Shown here one piece after another: positions 54,950 through 63,919 of a stretch of DNA of 64,000 nt. This DNA comes from Bacteroidia bacterium (lineage in GTDB: Bacteria > Bacteroidota > Bacteroidia > Flavobacteriales > Flavobacteriaceae), in NCBI GenBank assembly GCA_030430385.1, contig JAUIFO010000011.1, positions 1 to 64,000 on the forward strand, given 5' to 3'. The notes beneath the pieces are model-generated. The model was not told the origin of the DNA and did no database searches. It saw only the letters and a list, made by a program, of their open reading frames with translations. The translations under genes and the position numbers were made by a program. Every line of letters starts with the position of its first letter. Position 1 is the first letter of the stretch.

Positions 54950-57229
54950 ATGAAAAAACTATTGCTTTTACTTTGTTTTATTGGTTTTGTATCGCAAGCG
55001 CAAATCGTTACTATTCCTGATGCTAATTTTAAAAGCGCATTAATAAATGATAACGTTGATACCAATAACGATGGTGAAATTCAAGAGAGCGAAGCCCAAG
55101 CCATTACAACTTTAGATGTTTCTAATAGATCGATATTTGATTTGACTGGGATTTCGAGCTTTATAAACTTGAATTTTTTGTTTTGTGATAACAATGAGTT
55201 ATCAACTTTAGACCTCACAGGATTAACCGATCTAGTGGTTTTGGATTGCCAATATAACCAATTGACAACGTTGACTTTAACAGGATTAACCAATCTTCAA
55301 CAAATAGATGCGCAGCATAATAATTTAGATGCGATAGATGTTTCTACGCTAGACAACCTCAGATCGTTAGTCATTAATCATAATCAGTTACTTTCTTTGG
55401 ACCTTAGCGGATTACTGCTTTTTGAAAATTTACGTGCTAACAATAATCAAATCTCAAACATAAATCTTAGTGATTGTCCAAATATCATAAGTATCAGAGT
55501 TTATAATAACAATTTAACCTCAATTGATTTTTCTGATGTTGAAGTTTCAGGAGAGTTATATTATTTTCTTCATAATAATGCCCTTACTGACATCATATTT
55601 CCAAGTGGCTTTGAAGTATTCATACTAGAATTACATAGCAATCAATTTGTTGATTTAGATTTATCTAATATCAATAATACAATAGGGTACATCACGATGT
55701 ATGATAACCCTATCCAAACATTGAATTTGAAAAATGGTAATGCAGATCTTCCATCATTTGGCACCTCAGATTGGGTGGAAACTTTAGAGTTTGTTTGTGT
55801 AGATGATTTTGAGCTTAACGATGTAGCTGATCTATTAGATCAAATATTAGTTGATGCAGATGTGAGTTCGTATTGTACTTTTGAACCAGGTGGTGAACAT
55901 AATAGAATTGCAGGCACCATTTCATTTGATGAAGATAGTAATGGTTGTACTATGAGTGACACTCTTATTTCGGACTTGATTTTAGAAATTGATGATGGTA
56001 CCAACCAAAGTTATGTGTCTACAAATGCAATAGGAGATTACAATGCCTTTGTGAATTCAGGGACGTATAATGTAATTCCTTCTTTAGAAAATACAAGTTG
56101 GTTTACTGTAACTCCAATGTCTTCAGAGGTAACTTTTACAGATTTTAATAATGTTTCAATTCAAGATTTTTGTATAGCATCTAATGGTGTTCATGAAGAT
56201 ATTGAAATTGTTATAATCCCAGTGGTAGATGCACAACCTGGTTTTGATGCGGTTTATGATATTGTCTACAAAAATAAAGGCAATCTTAAGGTCTCAGGTG
56301 ATATAGAGTTTAACTATGAAGCGTCTGTTTTAGATTTTGTTTCAACTTCTGAATCGCCAATCCTTCAAAATCCTGGAGAGTTGCAATGGAGCTACACCGA
56401 TTTAATACCTTTTGAATCAAGAAGTGTTACCGTAACGCTTAATGTTAATGCACCAACTGAAACTCCAGCAGTCAATATTGATGACGAATTGCCATTCACA
56501 GCAACGATTACTCCCACATTAAGTGACGAAAACCCAAGTGATAATGTATTTCAATTTAAACAAGTTGTAGTTGGCTCATTTGATCCTAATGATATTACCT
56601 GTTTAGAAGGGCAAATAGCCGATCCAACCTTAATTGGAGATTATTTGCACTATAATATAAGGTTTGAAAATACGGGTACTGCAGCAGCTACATTTGTAGT
56701 GGTTACTAATGATATTGATGAAACACAATACGATTTAAGCTCATTTCAAGTTTTAAACGCATCGCATCCAATGACTACGCGACTAGTAGGAAATAAGTTA
56801 GAATTTATTTTTGACGCTATAAATTTGGTACCACTGGAACAAGGTAATGTGTTGTATAAAATCAAAACACGTGCTAGCTTAAATATAGGAGATTCAGTAT
56901 CGCAACAAGCTAACATCTTTTTTGATTACAACTTTCCAATAGAAACCAATTTAGCAACCACGACTTTTGAGACCTTATCGGTTGCTGAATTCGATATTGA
57001 TAATACGATACAGATGTTTCCAAATCCTGCCAATCATTTAATTACAATTAAAGGAAAGACTTCAATTGAAACCATAGAGATTTATGATATTCATGGACGA
57101 ACAGCAGTATTGGAAACTATTAACGACTTAGAACATACAGTCGATATTTCTTCTCTAAGTAATGGTATCTATTTTGTTAAATTGACCACTAAGAATGGAA
57201 CCGCAATTGAAAAATTAATTAAGAACTAA
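54950..57229 (+). CDS. T9SS-secreted leucine-rich-repeat protein 3
   Basis: 759 residues. Signal peptide 1-18; EF-hand-like loop DTNNDGEIQESE (37-48), closer to the N-terminus than in the other two; about eight LRR units (about 65-250, LTLTGLTNLQQIDAQHNNL); FEPGGEHNRIAGTISFD module; beta domains with VNIDDELPFTATITP; NIFFDYNFPIETNLATT; T9SS tail MFPNPANHLITIKG ... IYFVKLTTKNGTAIEKLIKN. The predicted product is exported and attached to or released from the cell surface. It overlaps the convergent outer-membrane protein gene by four bases. Confidence 0.9.
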   Translation: MKKLLLLLCFIGFVSQAQIVTIPDANFKSALINDNVDTNNDGEIQESEAQAITTLDVSNRSIFDLTGISSFINLNFLFCDNNELSTLDLTGLTDLVVLDCQYNQLTTLTLTGLTNLQQIDAQHNNLDAIDVSTLDNLRSLVINHNQLLSLDLSGLLLFENLRANNNQISNINLSDCPNIISIRVYNNNLTSIDFSDVEVSGELYYFLHNNALTDIIFPSGFEVFILELHSNQFVDLDLSNINNTIGYITMYDNPIQTLNLKNGNADLPSFGTSDWVETLEFVCVDDFELNDVADLLDQILVDADVSSYCTFEPGGEHNRIAGTISFDEDSNGCTMSDTLISDLILEIDDGTNQSYVSTNAIGDYNAFVNSGTYNVIPSLENTSWFTVTPMSSEVTFTDFNNVSIQDFCIASNGVHEDIEIVIIPVVDAQPGFDAVYDIVYKNKGNLKVSGDIEFNYEASVLDFVSTSESPILQNPGELQWSYTDLIPFESRSVTVTLNVNAPTETPAVNIDDELPFTATITPTLSDENPSDNVFQFKQVVVGSFDPNDITCLEGQIADPTLIGDYLHYNIRFENTGTAAATFVVVTNDIDETQYDLSSFQVLNASHPMTTRLVGNKLEFIFDAINLVPLEQGNVLYKIKTRASLNIGDSVSQQANIFFDYNFPIETNLATTTFETLSVAEFDIDNTIQMFPNPANHLITIKGKTSIETIEIYDIHGRTAVLETINDLEHTVDISSLSNGIYFVKLTTKNGTAIEKLIKN

Positions 57230-57978
57230 AAGGTATAAAGCAATCCATTAGTGAGTTCATATTGCGTTCGTGGAATGTCTTCACTCACAGGAAAGGCATC
57301 AAAGAAATAATTAAAAGTGGTTTTAAAGGCTAGGTCTTTGAATATTTGAAATAATAATGAGGTATTACTTGACAATCGATGATCCTTCAAAGTGTCAAGT
57401 TTAGGTTGAAAGTATGAGGTGCTTATAATGCTTACAGTTTCAGAAGGATATATACTAAATGACAGGTACATACTTCCTCTAAAGTCACGTTGAATGCGAT
57501 TACTTATGTCTTCTGAAGCCTTTTCATATTCATACATAACCAAAGTTCCAAGATAGAATTTATAATTGTCGTTGACACTCAAATTGAAACGAGGACCAGT
57601 ACCAACTAAAGCTCTTAAGTCAATCTTGGAGATAGCATCGTATTGCGCTTGTAGAAACCCTTCCCATTTCACTTTTTTACTGAGGCGACGGTTATATCTC
57701 AAATGTTGAGTGCCACGATTTACTAAGGAGTTACCTTCAATCTTTTGCAGGTTCAAATCATTTACAAACAACCATAAATTCATTGAATCTTTGTATTGTA
57801 CATGCGCTTTGTTTGCAATCCTAAAAATATCATTAGTATTTTTTATAAGCGAAATATCTAAACTCACAGAACCTGTCCACCTAGTTGTGTCTGTAGGTTT
57901 CCTGAGGGTTTCTACATTAACAACCTGGGCCTGAGTAACTGCAACACTAAAGATCAAAAAAAGCAAAAGGTGTTTCAT
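57226..57978 (-). CDS. DUF481-type outer membrane beta-barrel protein
   Basis: 250 residues from the internal ATG that gives signal peptide MKHLLLFLIFSVAVTQAQ; an earlier Met 18 codons upstream would spoil the signal peptide. The mature protein alternates beta strands typical of DUF481 (GSVSLDISLIKNTNDIFRIA, RGTQHLRYNRRLSKKVKWEG, ALVGTGPRFNL, GSMYLSFSIYPSETVSI) and ends YELTNGLLYTF with the terminal Phe expected of outer-membrane barrels. DUF481 proteins of E. coli respond to salt; the function is unknown here. Confidence 0.82.
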   Translation of the reverse strand: MKHLLLFLIFSVAVTQAQVVNVETLRKPTDTTRWTGSVSLDISLIKNTNDIFRIANKAHVQYKDSMNLWLFVNDLNLQKIEGNSLVNRGTQHLRYNRRLSKKVKWEGFLQAQYDAISKIDLRALVGTGPRFNLSVNDNYKFYLGTLVMYEYEKASEDISNRIQRDFRGSMYLSFSIYPSETVSIISTSYFQPKLDTLKDHRLSSNTSLLFQIFKDLAFKTTFNYFFDAFPVSEDIPRTQYELTNGLLYTF

Positions 57979-58146
57979 AAGGACATAATCTTCCGCAAAA
58001 ATATCATTTAACTTAAACTCTGTAAAAAGCAAAACAAAAACTTTTTACAGCGGGTTCAAAGTTCAACCTTTTTTAACATATAATTTGTCAATATCACAAT
58101 TGTTAAAAGCATTATAAATCGACTTTATAAATCCTTATATATTTTG

Positions 58147-58154
58147 TAATTTTG
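58147..58154 (+). promoter_or_regulatory. -7 promoter element for citrate synthase
   Basis: TAATTTTG followed by CAA matches TAnnTTTG 36 bases before the ATG. A convincing TTG -33 element was not found at 17-21 bases. Confidence 0.55.
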
Positions 58155-58190
58155 CAATACTTAAAATTTAATCTAAAATCTCAAAATTAT

Positions 58191-59477
58191 ATGTCAGATA
58201 AAGCTACGTTAGAAATTAATGGAACATCTTATGAATTACCATTAGTAGTAGGTTCAGAAAATGAAGTTGCAATAGATATAAAAACCTTAAGAGGTGCAAC
58301 AGGTGGTGTAATTACAATTGATCCAGGATATAAAAATACTGGAAGTTGTGAAAGTGCTATTACTTTTCTTGATGGTGAAAAAGGAATCTTGAGATATCGT
58401 GGGTATTCTATTGAAGAATTAGCAGAGAAAGCCGACTTTTTAGAAGTCGCATATTTACTGATTTTTGGTGAATTACCTACTCAAGAACAATTAGATAAAT
58501 TTCATTCAGATATTAAGCATCACTCTGTTGTAGATGATGATGTGAAAAAAATTATTGAAGCTTTCCCTAAGTCGGCGCACCCAATGGGAGTATTGTCGTC
58601 ACTAACAAGTGCATTAACAGCATTTAATCCTTCTTCTGTAGATGTTGATTCTGAAGAAGAGATGTATAATGCTATTGTTCGCATTTTAGGAAAATTTCCT
58701 GTTCTAGTAGCATGGACAATGCGAAAAAAACACGGACTTCCTCTAGAGTATGGTGATGATAGTTTAGGTTATGTAGAGAATGTGCTTAAAATGATGTTCA
58801 AGAGTCCAAATAAGGAATATGAGCAAAATGAAATTTTAGTAAATGCTTTAGATAAATTGTTAATTCTGCATGCAGATCATGAGCAAAATTGTTCGACTTC
58901 AACAGTTAGAATTACAGGCTCGTCTCATGCTGGATTGTTTGTGTCATTAGCTGCTGGAATTTCAGCACTTTGGGGACCACTTCATGGTGGTGCAAACCAA
59001 GCTGTTTTAGAAATGCTAGAAGCTATTAAAGAAGATGGTGGCGATACTAAAAAGTACATGGCTAAAGCTAAAGACAAGAGTGATCCATTCCGTTTAATGG
59101 GATTCGGACATCGTGTTTATAAGAATTTCGATCCAAGAGCAAAGATCATCAAAGTGGCAGCAGATGAGGTTTTGGGTGATCTAGGAGTTGAAGATCCAAT
59201 TTTAGACATTGCTAAAGGTCTTGAAAAAGAAGCTTTAGAAGATCAATATTTCGTGGATAGAAAATTATATCCTAATGTTGATTTTTATTCAGGTATTATT
59301 TACAGAGCCATGGGAATTCCTGTAGAAATGTTTACTGTAATGTTTGCCTTAGGACGTCTTCCAGGTTGGATTGCGCAATGGCGTGAAATGCGTTTACGCA
59401 AAGAACCAATTGGTCGTCCGAGACAGCTTTATACAGGTGAAACGTATAGACCGTTTAAGACCATCAACGAAAGATAA
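58191..59477 (+). CDS. gltA: Citrate synthase
   Basis: 428 residues from ATG MSDKATLEINGTSYELPL; a 13-codon upstream extension is rejected because it covers the promoter. Type II citrate synthase: DPGYKNTGSCESAITFLDGE, LRYRGYSIEELAE, HADHEQNCSTSTVR, GPLHGGANQAVLEM with the catalytic His at about 265, GFGHRVYKNFDPRA with the second His at about 307, and VDFYSG with the catalytic Asp at about 364. It condenses acetyl-CoA with oxaloacetate. It is monocistronic, closed by a terminator. Confidence 0.97.
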   Translation: MSDKATLEINGTSYELPLVVGSENEVAIDIKTLRGATGGVITIDPGYKNTGSCESAITFLDGEKGILRYRGYSIEELAEKADFLEVAYLLIFGELPTQEQLDKFHSDIKHHSVVDDDVKKIIEAFPKSAHPMGVLSSLTSALTAFNPSSVDVDSEEEMYNAIVRILGKFPVLVAWTMRKKHGLPLEYGDDSLGYVENVLKMMFKSPNKEYEQNEILVNALDKLLILHADHEQNCSTSTVRITGSSHAGLFVSLAAGISALWGPLHGGANQAVLEMLEAIKEDGGDTKKYMAKAKDKSDPFRLMGFGHRVYKNFDPRAKIIKVAADEVLGDLGVEDPILDIAKGLEKEALEDQYFVDRKLYPNVDFYSGIIYRAMGIPVEMFTVMFALGRLPGWIAQWREMRLRKEPIGRPRQLYTGETYRPFKTINER

Positions 59478-59498
59478 TCTTTCAATTAATATAGATAG

Positions 59499-59528
59499 AG
59501 CTTCATAAGAGATTATGGAGCTTTTTTT
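59499..59528 (+). terminator. Rho-independent terminator after citrate synthase
   Basis: AGCTTCATA (59499-59507) pairs with TATGGAGCT (59514-59522), nine pairs with one G-T wobble, followed by T7 (59522-59528). The T-run leads straight into the next gene's -7 element. Confidence 0.75.
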
Positions 59529-59535
59529 ATATTTG
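59528..59535 (+). promoter_or_regulatory. -7 element of the amidinotransferase-fold gene, close to the ATG
   Basis: TATATTTG fits TAnnTTTG and ends five bases before the ATG, so a transcript from it would start at or within one or two bases of the start codon. Confidence 0.5.
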
Positions 59536-59540
59536 TCACT

Positions 59541-60455
59541 ATGATACAGATTAATATTCAAAACGAAACTTCGCGTTTACGAGCTGTAGTTTTAGGTACA
59601 GCCGAAAGTAATGGTCCAACACCTAAGTTAGAAGATACTTACGATCCAAAATCTGCTCAACATATTGAAGCAGGAACCTATCCTAAAGAAGCTGATATGA
59701 TTCTTGAGATGGAAGCTGTTGCTGAGGTTTTAAAAAAATATGATGTTAAAGTGTATCGTCCTGATATCATTAAAAATTGCAATCAAATTTTTGCGCGAGA
59801 TATTGCATTTGCTATAGATGACAAATTGATAAGAGCTAATATTTTACCAGATCGTGATGAAGAGATCAAAGCGATAGACTATATCTGGAATCAAGTAGCT
59901 GAAGATAAACGAATCATCCTTCCTGAAGAATGTCACGTTGAAGGTGGTGATGTCATGCCTTGGAACGATTATATTTTTATAGGCACCTATTCTGGAGAAG
60001 ATTATTCAGATTACATTACTGCCAGAACGAATATGGACGCTGTTATTGCAATTCAGGAATTATTTCCAAATAAAACAGTTAAGTCTTTTGAACTTCGAAA
60101 ATCGAATACAGATCCTAAAGAAAATGCATTGCACTTAGATTGTTGTTTTCAACCTATTGGAACCAATAAAGCGATACTTCATAAAAACGGATTTTTAGTA
60201 GAGCGTGAGTACCAATGGTTGGTTGATTTCTTCGGGAAAGAAAATATTTTTGAAATTACCAAAGACGAAATGTACAAAATGAATAGTAATGTATTCTCTA
60301 TTGCCGAAGATGTTGTCATCTCTGAACGCAACTTCACAAGATTAAACACTTGGCTTCGAGACAATGGGTTTACCGTTGAGGAAGTCCCTTATGCCGAAAT
60401 TGCAAAACAAGAAGGCTTACTACGCTGTAGTACCTTGCCTTTGATTAGAGATTAA
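59541..60455 (+). CDS. Dimethylarginine dimethylaminohydrolase / arginine deiminase-like hydrolase
   Basis: 304 residues of the amidinotransferase (GME) fold. Visible active-site elements: FARDIAFAIDDKLI (guanidine-binding Asp), EGGDVMPWND, the catalytic His of ALHLDCCFQP, and the nucleophilic Cys296 in LLRCSTLPLIRD. Enzymes of this class hydrolyse guanidino groups, forming citrulline from arginine or methylated arginines, or transfer amidino groups. Bacteroidota members are annotated variously as DDAH or amidinotransferase; the substrate is not determined. The C-terminal RCSTxPLxRD motif is intact, so activity is expected. Confidence 0.85.
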   Translation: MIQINIQNETSRLRAVVLGTAESNGPTPKLEDTYDPKSAQHIEAGTYPKEADMILEMEAVAEVLKKYDVKVYRPDIIKNCNQIFARDIAFAIDDKLIRANILPDRDEEIKAIDYIWNQVAEDKRIILPEECHVEGGDVMPWNDYIFIGTYSGEDYSDYITARTNMDAVIAIQELFPNKTVKSFELRKSNTDPKENALHLDCCFQPIGTNKAILHKNGFLVEREYQWLVDFFGKENIFEITKDEMYKMNSNVFSIAEDVVISERNFTRLNTWLRDNGFTVEEVPYAEIAKQEGLLRCSTLPLIRD

Positions 60456-60458
60456 CTC

Positions 60459-60932
60459 TCAATTTTGAAAAAGCGTTTTAAAAGCATCCCATTGCGCTTG
60501 ATCATTATTGATATCAAAGGTTTGAGAGTTTTTAAATAACCCAGTAATGCCTCCAACAATAGCTCCAGATGGAGCACCTAACAACGCACCAATCCAGAAA
60601 CCATTACCACTTAATAAGTTAGAGTTAGTGTCTATGGTAGCTGCACCTAACACTGTCATTGCGCTACCACCAATTGCAGTTCCCATACCAACATGATGGC
60701 CATAAGAACGCTTTGTTTTAATCGAACCTATTTCAGAGAGGTCAATGGTTTCATTAGATTTTTTACATTCTAAAGTAATAGAAGTATCGGTTATACCAAC
60801 AAGTTTCCCTTTGGCAATTTTTTTTCCTTCAGAATTATAAATTCTTAAAAAAATGTCTTTGGTTTGAGGTTCATCTTGCGAAAAACAAAATGTGCTAGCA
60901 CATAAGACTAACAGCGTAAGAATAGCTTTCAT
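60459..60932 (-). CDS. Hypothetical exported protein with a glycine-rich hydrophobic segment
   Basis: No family recognised. 157 residues: signal peptide 1-19 (ending CFSQ), a small beta domain (IFLRIYNSEGKKIAKGKLVG, then ITLECKKSNETIDLSEIGSI), and a Gly/Ala-rich stretch (HHVGMGTAIGGSAMTVLGAA ... IGALLGAPSGAIVGGITGLF) that looks like glycine-zipper membrane helices. Layout resembles outer-membrane or periplasmic small proteins with a glycine-zipper domain. It is monocistronic and converges on the hydrolase gene with three bases between. Confidence 0.72.
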   Translation of the reverse strand: MKAILTLLVLCASTFCFSQDEPQTKDIFLRIYNSEGKKIAKGKLVGITDTSITLECKKSNETIDLSEIGSIKTKRSYGHHVGMGTAIGGSAMTVLGAATIDTNSNLLSGNGFWIGALLGAPSGAIVGGITGLFKNSQTFDINNDQAQWDAFKTLFQN

Positions 60933-61017
60933 AATGTCTATGATTTTAGAGGATTGTTGTATCTAAATATACATAGAAAATTTACTAAATCAAAAAAATG
61001 ATTTCAGAAATAAAGAA

Positions 61018-62178
61018 TTACTCTATAATAATTGACTTTACAAAGCGCTTATTTCCTTGTCTGAATATCGCCATGTATTGTGCTGATTCAAGGTGCTCTA
61101 GGCTAATAGTTTGTTCTTGCTTAGTGATGTTAGTTTGCTTAATTTCTTTTCCTAACATATCAATCAATTGAAACGACACCGAATCAGTCAAGGGTTTTGT
61201 AAACGATACATGAATAGCATTAGTAGCAGGATTGGGTGTCACACGAATACTATTTTTAAAATCGACATCATCTTCAGAACTTAATAATTCAAAAGCTACA
61301 GAAAACTCTAAAGCAGCACCAAGCGCACCTTTGGTTACTTGATATAAATAAGGTAGGTCCATATTAGGTATGACATCACTGGAGGTGTGTGCATAAGGTG
61401 TTTCGTTTTTTTCAAATAGACCAGTGATGATTTCGCCATTGTCTTCAAAAGGAACATAATCACTAGCATAAGCGTAAGAGATTTCAGTCTCTAAAGTCGA
61501 GTACAATTCCATCAGATTGGCTAAACTTTGGGTAAACATATTGGAAGCTGCATTATTGCTTTGCGGTAATGTTTGATCTCTTTCACAAACAATCGTGTCA
61601 TTAGTTGTACCAGCTAATCCGCCAACTTCGTCAATATTAAATACCAAACGAATGTCAAGATTTTCAGGAATAACGGTGTTATTGACGTAGTAGTTACTTC
61701 CAATTAGTCCATCTTCTTCTCCTGAGAAATGAATAAACTTTATAGAGTATTCAGTATCTACATCTTTAAGTAAACGCGCTAACTCTAAAAGTAGCACAGT
61801 TCCAGAGCCATTATCGTTGGCTCCAACACCATTAATACTGTCATAATGCCCATCAATAATCAAATATGTGTTGGGATATAAACTACCAGTTTTAGTAATA
61901 ATAATATTGTTACTGGTGCCTTTTGAATAGGTGAAGGGTTGTAATTGAATATCTGTATATCCTAACGTTTGATAGCGATTAACAATCCAATTCTCAGAAT
62001 CTGTGAGATTAGAGGTGCCAACTTCCTTAACTCCAAAGTTAGTGTAGGTGGTGAGGTCATTAAGTAAGTTTGCTTCGGAAACGTTTTCAACAATATCTGC
62101 ATAAAATGGATTAAAAGTTTGAGAAAAACCAGAAGTAAATATTAAACACAGAAGCGAAAATGATAAGATTTGTTTCAT
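61018..62178 (-). CDS. Secreted M28 family metallopeptidase with T9SS domain
   Basis: 386 residues: signal peptide 1-20, M28 catalytic domain, T9SS domain. The two-zinc site is readable as H111 (DGHYDS), D122 (GANDNGSG), catalytic E154 and ligand E155 (HFSGEEDG), D183 (FNIDEVGG), and a C-terminal His (YAHTSSDV, about 266). The tail about 320-386 (VTPNPATNAIHVSF ... MAIFRQGNKRFVKSIIIE) is a type A T9SS signal. It is expected to act as an exported aminopeptidase or carboxypeptidase in peptide scavenging. Confidence 0.93.
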   Translation of the reverse strand: MKQILSFSLLCLIFTSGFSQTFNPFYADIVENVSEANLLNDLTTYTNFGVKEVGTSNLTDSENWIVNRYQTLGYTDIQLQPFTYSKGTSNNIIITKTGSLYPNTYLIIDGHYDSINGVGANDNGSGTVLLLELARLLKDVDTEYSIKFIHFSGEEDGLIGSNYYVNNTVIPENLDIRLVFNIDEVGGLAGTTNDTIVCERDQTLPQSNNAASNMFTQSLANLMELYSTLETEISYAYASDYVPFEDNGEIITGLFEKNETPYAHTSSDVIPNMDLPYLYQVTKGALGAALEFSVAFELLSSEDDVDFKNSIRVTPNPATNAIHVSFTKPLTDSVSFQLIDMLGKEIKQTNITKQEQTISLEHLESAQYMAIFRQGNKRFVKSIIIE

Positions 62179-62191
62179 CGTAAATTTGGGT

Positions 62192-62458
62192 TTATTTTCG
62201 GTACAAAAAATAATTGTTTACAAGCTCAATATATTCACGTTTAGCATCATCTTGGCTAACACCTTGTACTTGAAATAAAGCATTTGTTTTAAACGCATTT
62301 ATGATCTGCTTTCTGCTACTCGGTCTTCCGTAATCATTAGTAGCTTTTTTATAATAGGCATATAAACGCAATAAGAAATCAGCAGGAAAAGGTTCAGTAT
62401 GCGCATTAATACGCTCTACTGCTTCTTTAAACGCGATATCTAATTCTTCTGAAGTCAT
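62192..62458 (-). CDS. Acyl-CoA-binding protein
   Basis: 88 residues, the normal ACBP size and four-helix pattern: FKEAVERINAHTEPFPADFL, RLYAYYKKATND with the ligand-binding Tyr and Lys, and the VSQDDAKREYIELVNNYF helix. ACBP binds medium to long acyl-CoA thioesters in the cytoplasm and can buffer the fatty-acyl pool. Bacterial ACBPs are uncommon outside Bacteroidota and a few other groups. It overlaps psd by four bases (ATGA). Confidence 0.93.
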   Translation of the reverse strand: MTSEELDIAFKEAVERINAHTEPFPADFLLRLYAYYKKATNDYGRPSSRKQIINAFKTNALFQVQGVSQDDAKREYIELVNNYFLYRK

Positions 62459-63108
62459 TTACGTTCGGCAATCACTGTTTCGCCACCTCTTACTTTTTGA
62501 TTGAGTTTTACTTTAATATCTGAATCTAAAGGTAAATACAAATCTACTCTCGAACCAAATTTTATAAAACCTGAGTCGGCACCTTGTACAGCAGTATCTT
62601 GCACTTTAGCGTAATTTACAATACGTTTTGCTAAAGCACCTGCAATTTGTCTGTATAAAATGCTTCCGAAGTTTTTATTATCAACAACCACTGTAGTGCG
62701 TTCATTTTCTTCACTGGCTTTAGGATGCCAAGCTACTAAATACTTTCCTGGATGGTATTTACTATAACTTACATTTCCACTTATTGGGTATCTGGTAACA
62801 TGCACATTAATAGGAGACATGAAGACTGACACTTGAATACGTTTGTCGTTAAAGACTTCTTTTTCGAAAACCTCTTCAATCACAACAACTTTTCCATCTA
62901 CTGGCGACACTGCTGTATGGTCTTCAAGTTTTGTAAGACGTTTAGGGTTTCTAAAAAATTGAAGAATCAATATTAGAAATACGATCACAGCTATAGATAG
63001 CAACAAACGAAGCCATTCTATATCTATAAACCAATCAATTGCTAATACAGCAGCAATCACAATTACTAATGTGATTAAAATAATTTTATAACCTTCTTTA
63101 TGAAACAT
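62455..63108 (-). CDS. psd: Phosphatidylserine decarboxylase, short form
   Basis: 217 residues with a hydrophobic N-terminus (two membrane segments in about 5-50). The body has VSPVDGKVVVIEEV, VFMSPINVHVTRYPISGNV and VADxG-type ending GADSGFIKFGSRVDLYLPL, where the Gly-Ser of FGS is the autocleavage site that generates the pyruvoyl group. The small size fits the type that needs no long N-terminal arm (archaetidyl/phosphatidylserine class II). It makes phosphatidylethanolamine, the usual major phospholipid here. It overlaps cdsA by 11 bases. Confidence 0.95.
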   Translation of the reverse strand: MFHKEGYKIILITLVIVIAAVLAIDWFIDIEWLRLLLSIAVIVFLILILQFFRNPKRLTKLEDHTAVSPVDGKVVVIEEVFEKEVFNDKRIQVSVFMSPINVHVTRYPISGNVSYSKYHPGKYLVAWHPKASEENERTTVVVDNKNFGSILYRQIAGALAKRIVNYAKVQDTAVQGADSGFIKFGSRVDLYLPLDSDIKVKLNQKVRGGETVIAERK

Positions 63109-63919
63109 AGGTAATGAGTCTTAAAAACATAAATATAAATGGTGCCGCAAAGATAATACTATCTAAGCGATCTAATAAACCTCCATGTCCAGGCATAATT
63201 ACACCACTGTCTTTCACTTTAGCTTGACGCTTAAATTTTGATTCTATCAAATCGCCAATAGTACCAAAAACACTCACAATAATTGCTAGAATGAGCCAGT
63301 TTGTGAAGTTTAAAGTTTCCGTGTATTCTGCGATAAAATAACTTGCTATACAGGCAAAAAACAAACCACCTAGGAAGCCTTCAACCGTTTTTTTAGGAGA
63401 AATACTAGGAAACAATTTTTGCTTACCAAAATTTTTACCTACTAAAAATGCAAAGGTGTCATTTACCCAAACCAAAATAAAAGCACCCAAGAGATAGAGT
63501 GGTGTAAAGGATTCGTCAAAATTTGCTATTAAAATTAAAAAAACAAATCCGCTTGATAAGTAAAAGGTGGTGATAATAAAGCGTTTCGATTCAAATAAAG
63601 GAATGGTTTTCTCTGAAAACAAATCTTTAATGAGTAGTAATTCGACAAATATTGTAATCACTAATAAAATTTGAGTGGCTTCATCAAGTCCGCTAGCACT
63701 ACTTAAAATATTTTTCCAATAAGAAAACCCAAAGTAAAGTATTGGAAACACCACATAAGGAAATAAACTTTTAAGGTGAATGAGCTTTTTAAATTCGGCC
63801 ATGCATATCATACCGAATATAAAAAAAAGAACAATGAGTGTGTGTTGCCAGTATAATGATACAATCAAAAGCGATATGTAGAGTAATCCGGAGAGCGCCC
63901 TTGTTAGGATTTCTTTCAT
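63098..63919 (-). CDS. cdsA: Phosphatidate cytidylyltransferase
   Basis: 273 residues with about seven to eight transmembrane helices. The CDP-diglyceride synthase signature is complete: SKFKRQAKVKDSGVIMPGHG followed by GLLDRLDS. It makes CDP-diacylglycerol from phosphatidate and CTP at the inner membrane, the precursor used upstream of psd. The start codon directly follows the stop of the partial gene at the window edge (TAA then ATG), so the genes form one operon with psd and the ACBP gene. Confidence 0.97.
   Translation of the reverse strand: MKEILTRALSGLLYISLLIVSLYWQHTLIVLFFIFGMICMAEFKKLIHLKSLFPYVVFPILYFGFSYWKNILSSASGLDEATQILLVITIFVELLLIKDLFSEKTIPLFESKRFIITTFYLSSGFVFLILIANFDESFTPLYLLGAFILVWVNDTFAFLVGKNFGKQKLFPSISPKKTVEGFLGGLFFACIASYFIAEYTETLNFTNWLILAIIVSVFGTIGDLIESKFKRQAKVKDSGVIMPGHGGLLDRLDSIIFAAPFIFMFLRLITYVS

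Noticed and set aside
58152..58190. 13-codon N-terminal extension of citrate synthase
   Set aside because: It starts within the -7 promoter element and adds non-homologous residues before MSDKATLEING.
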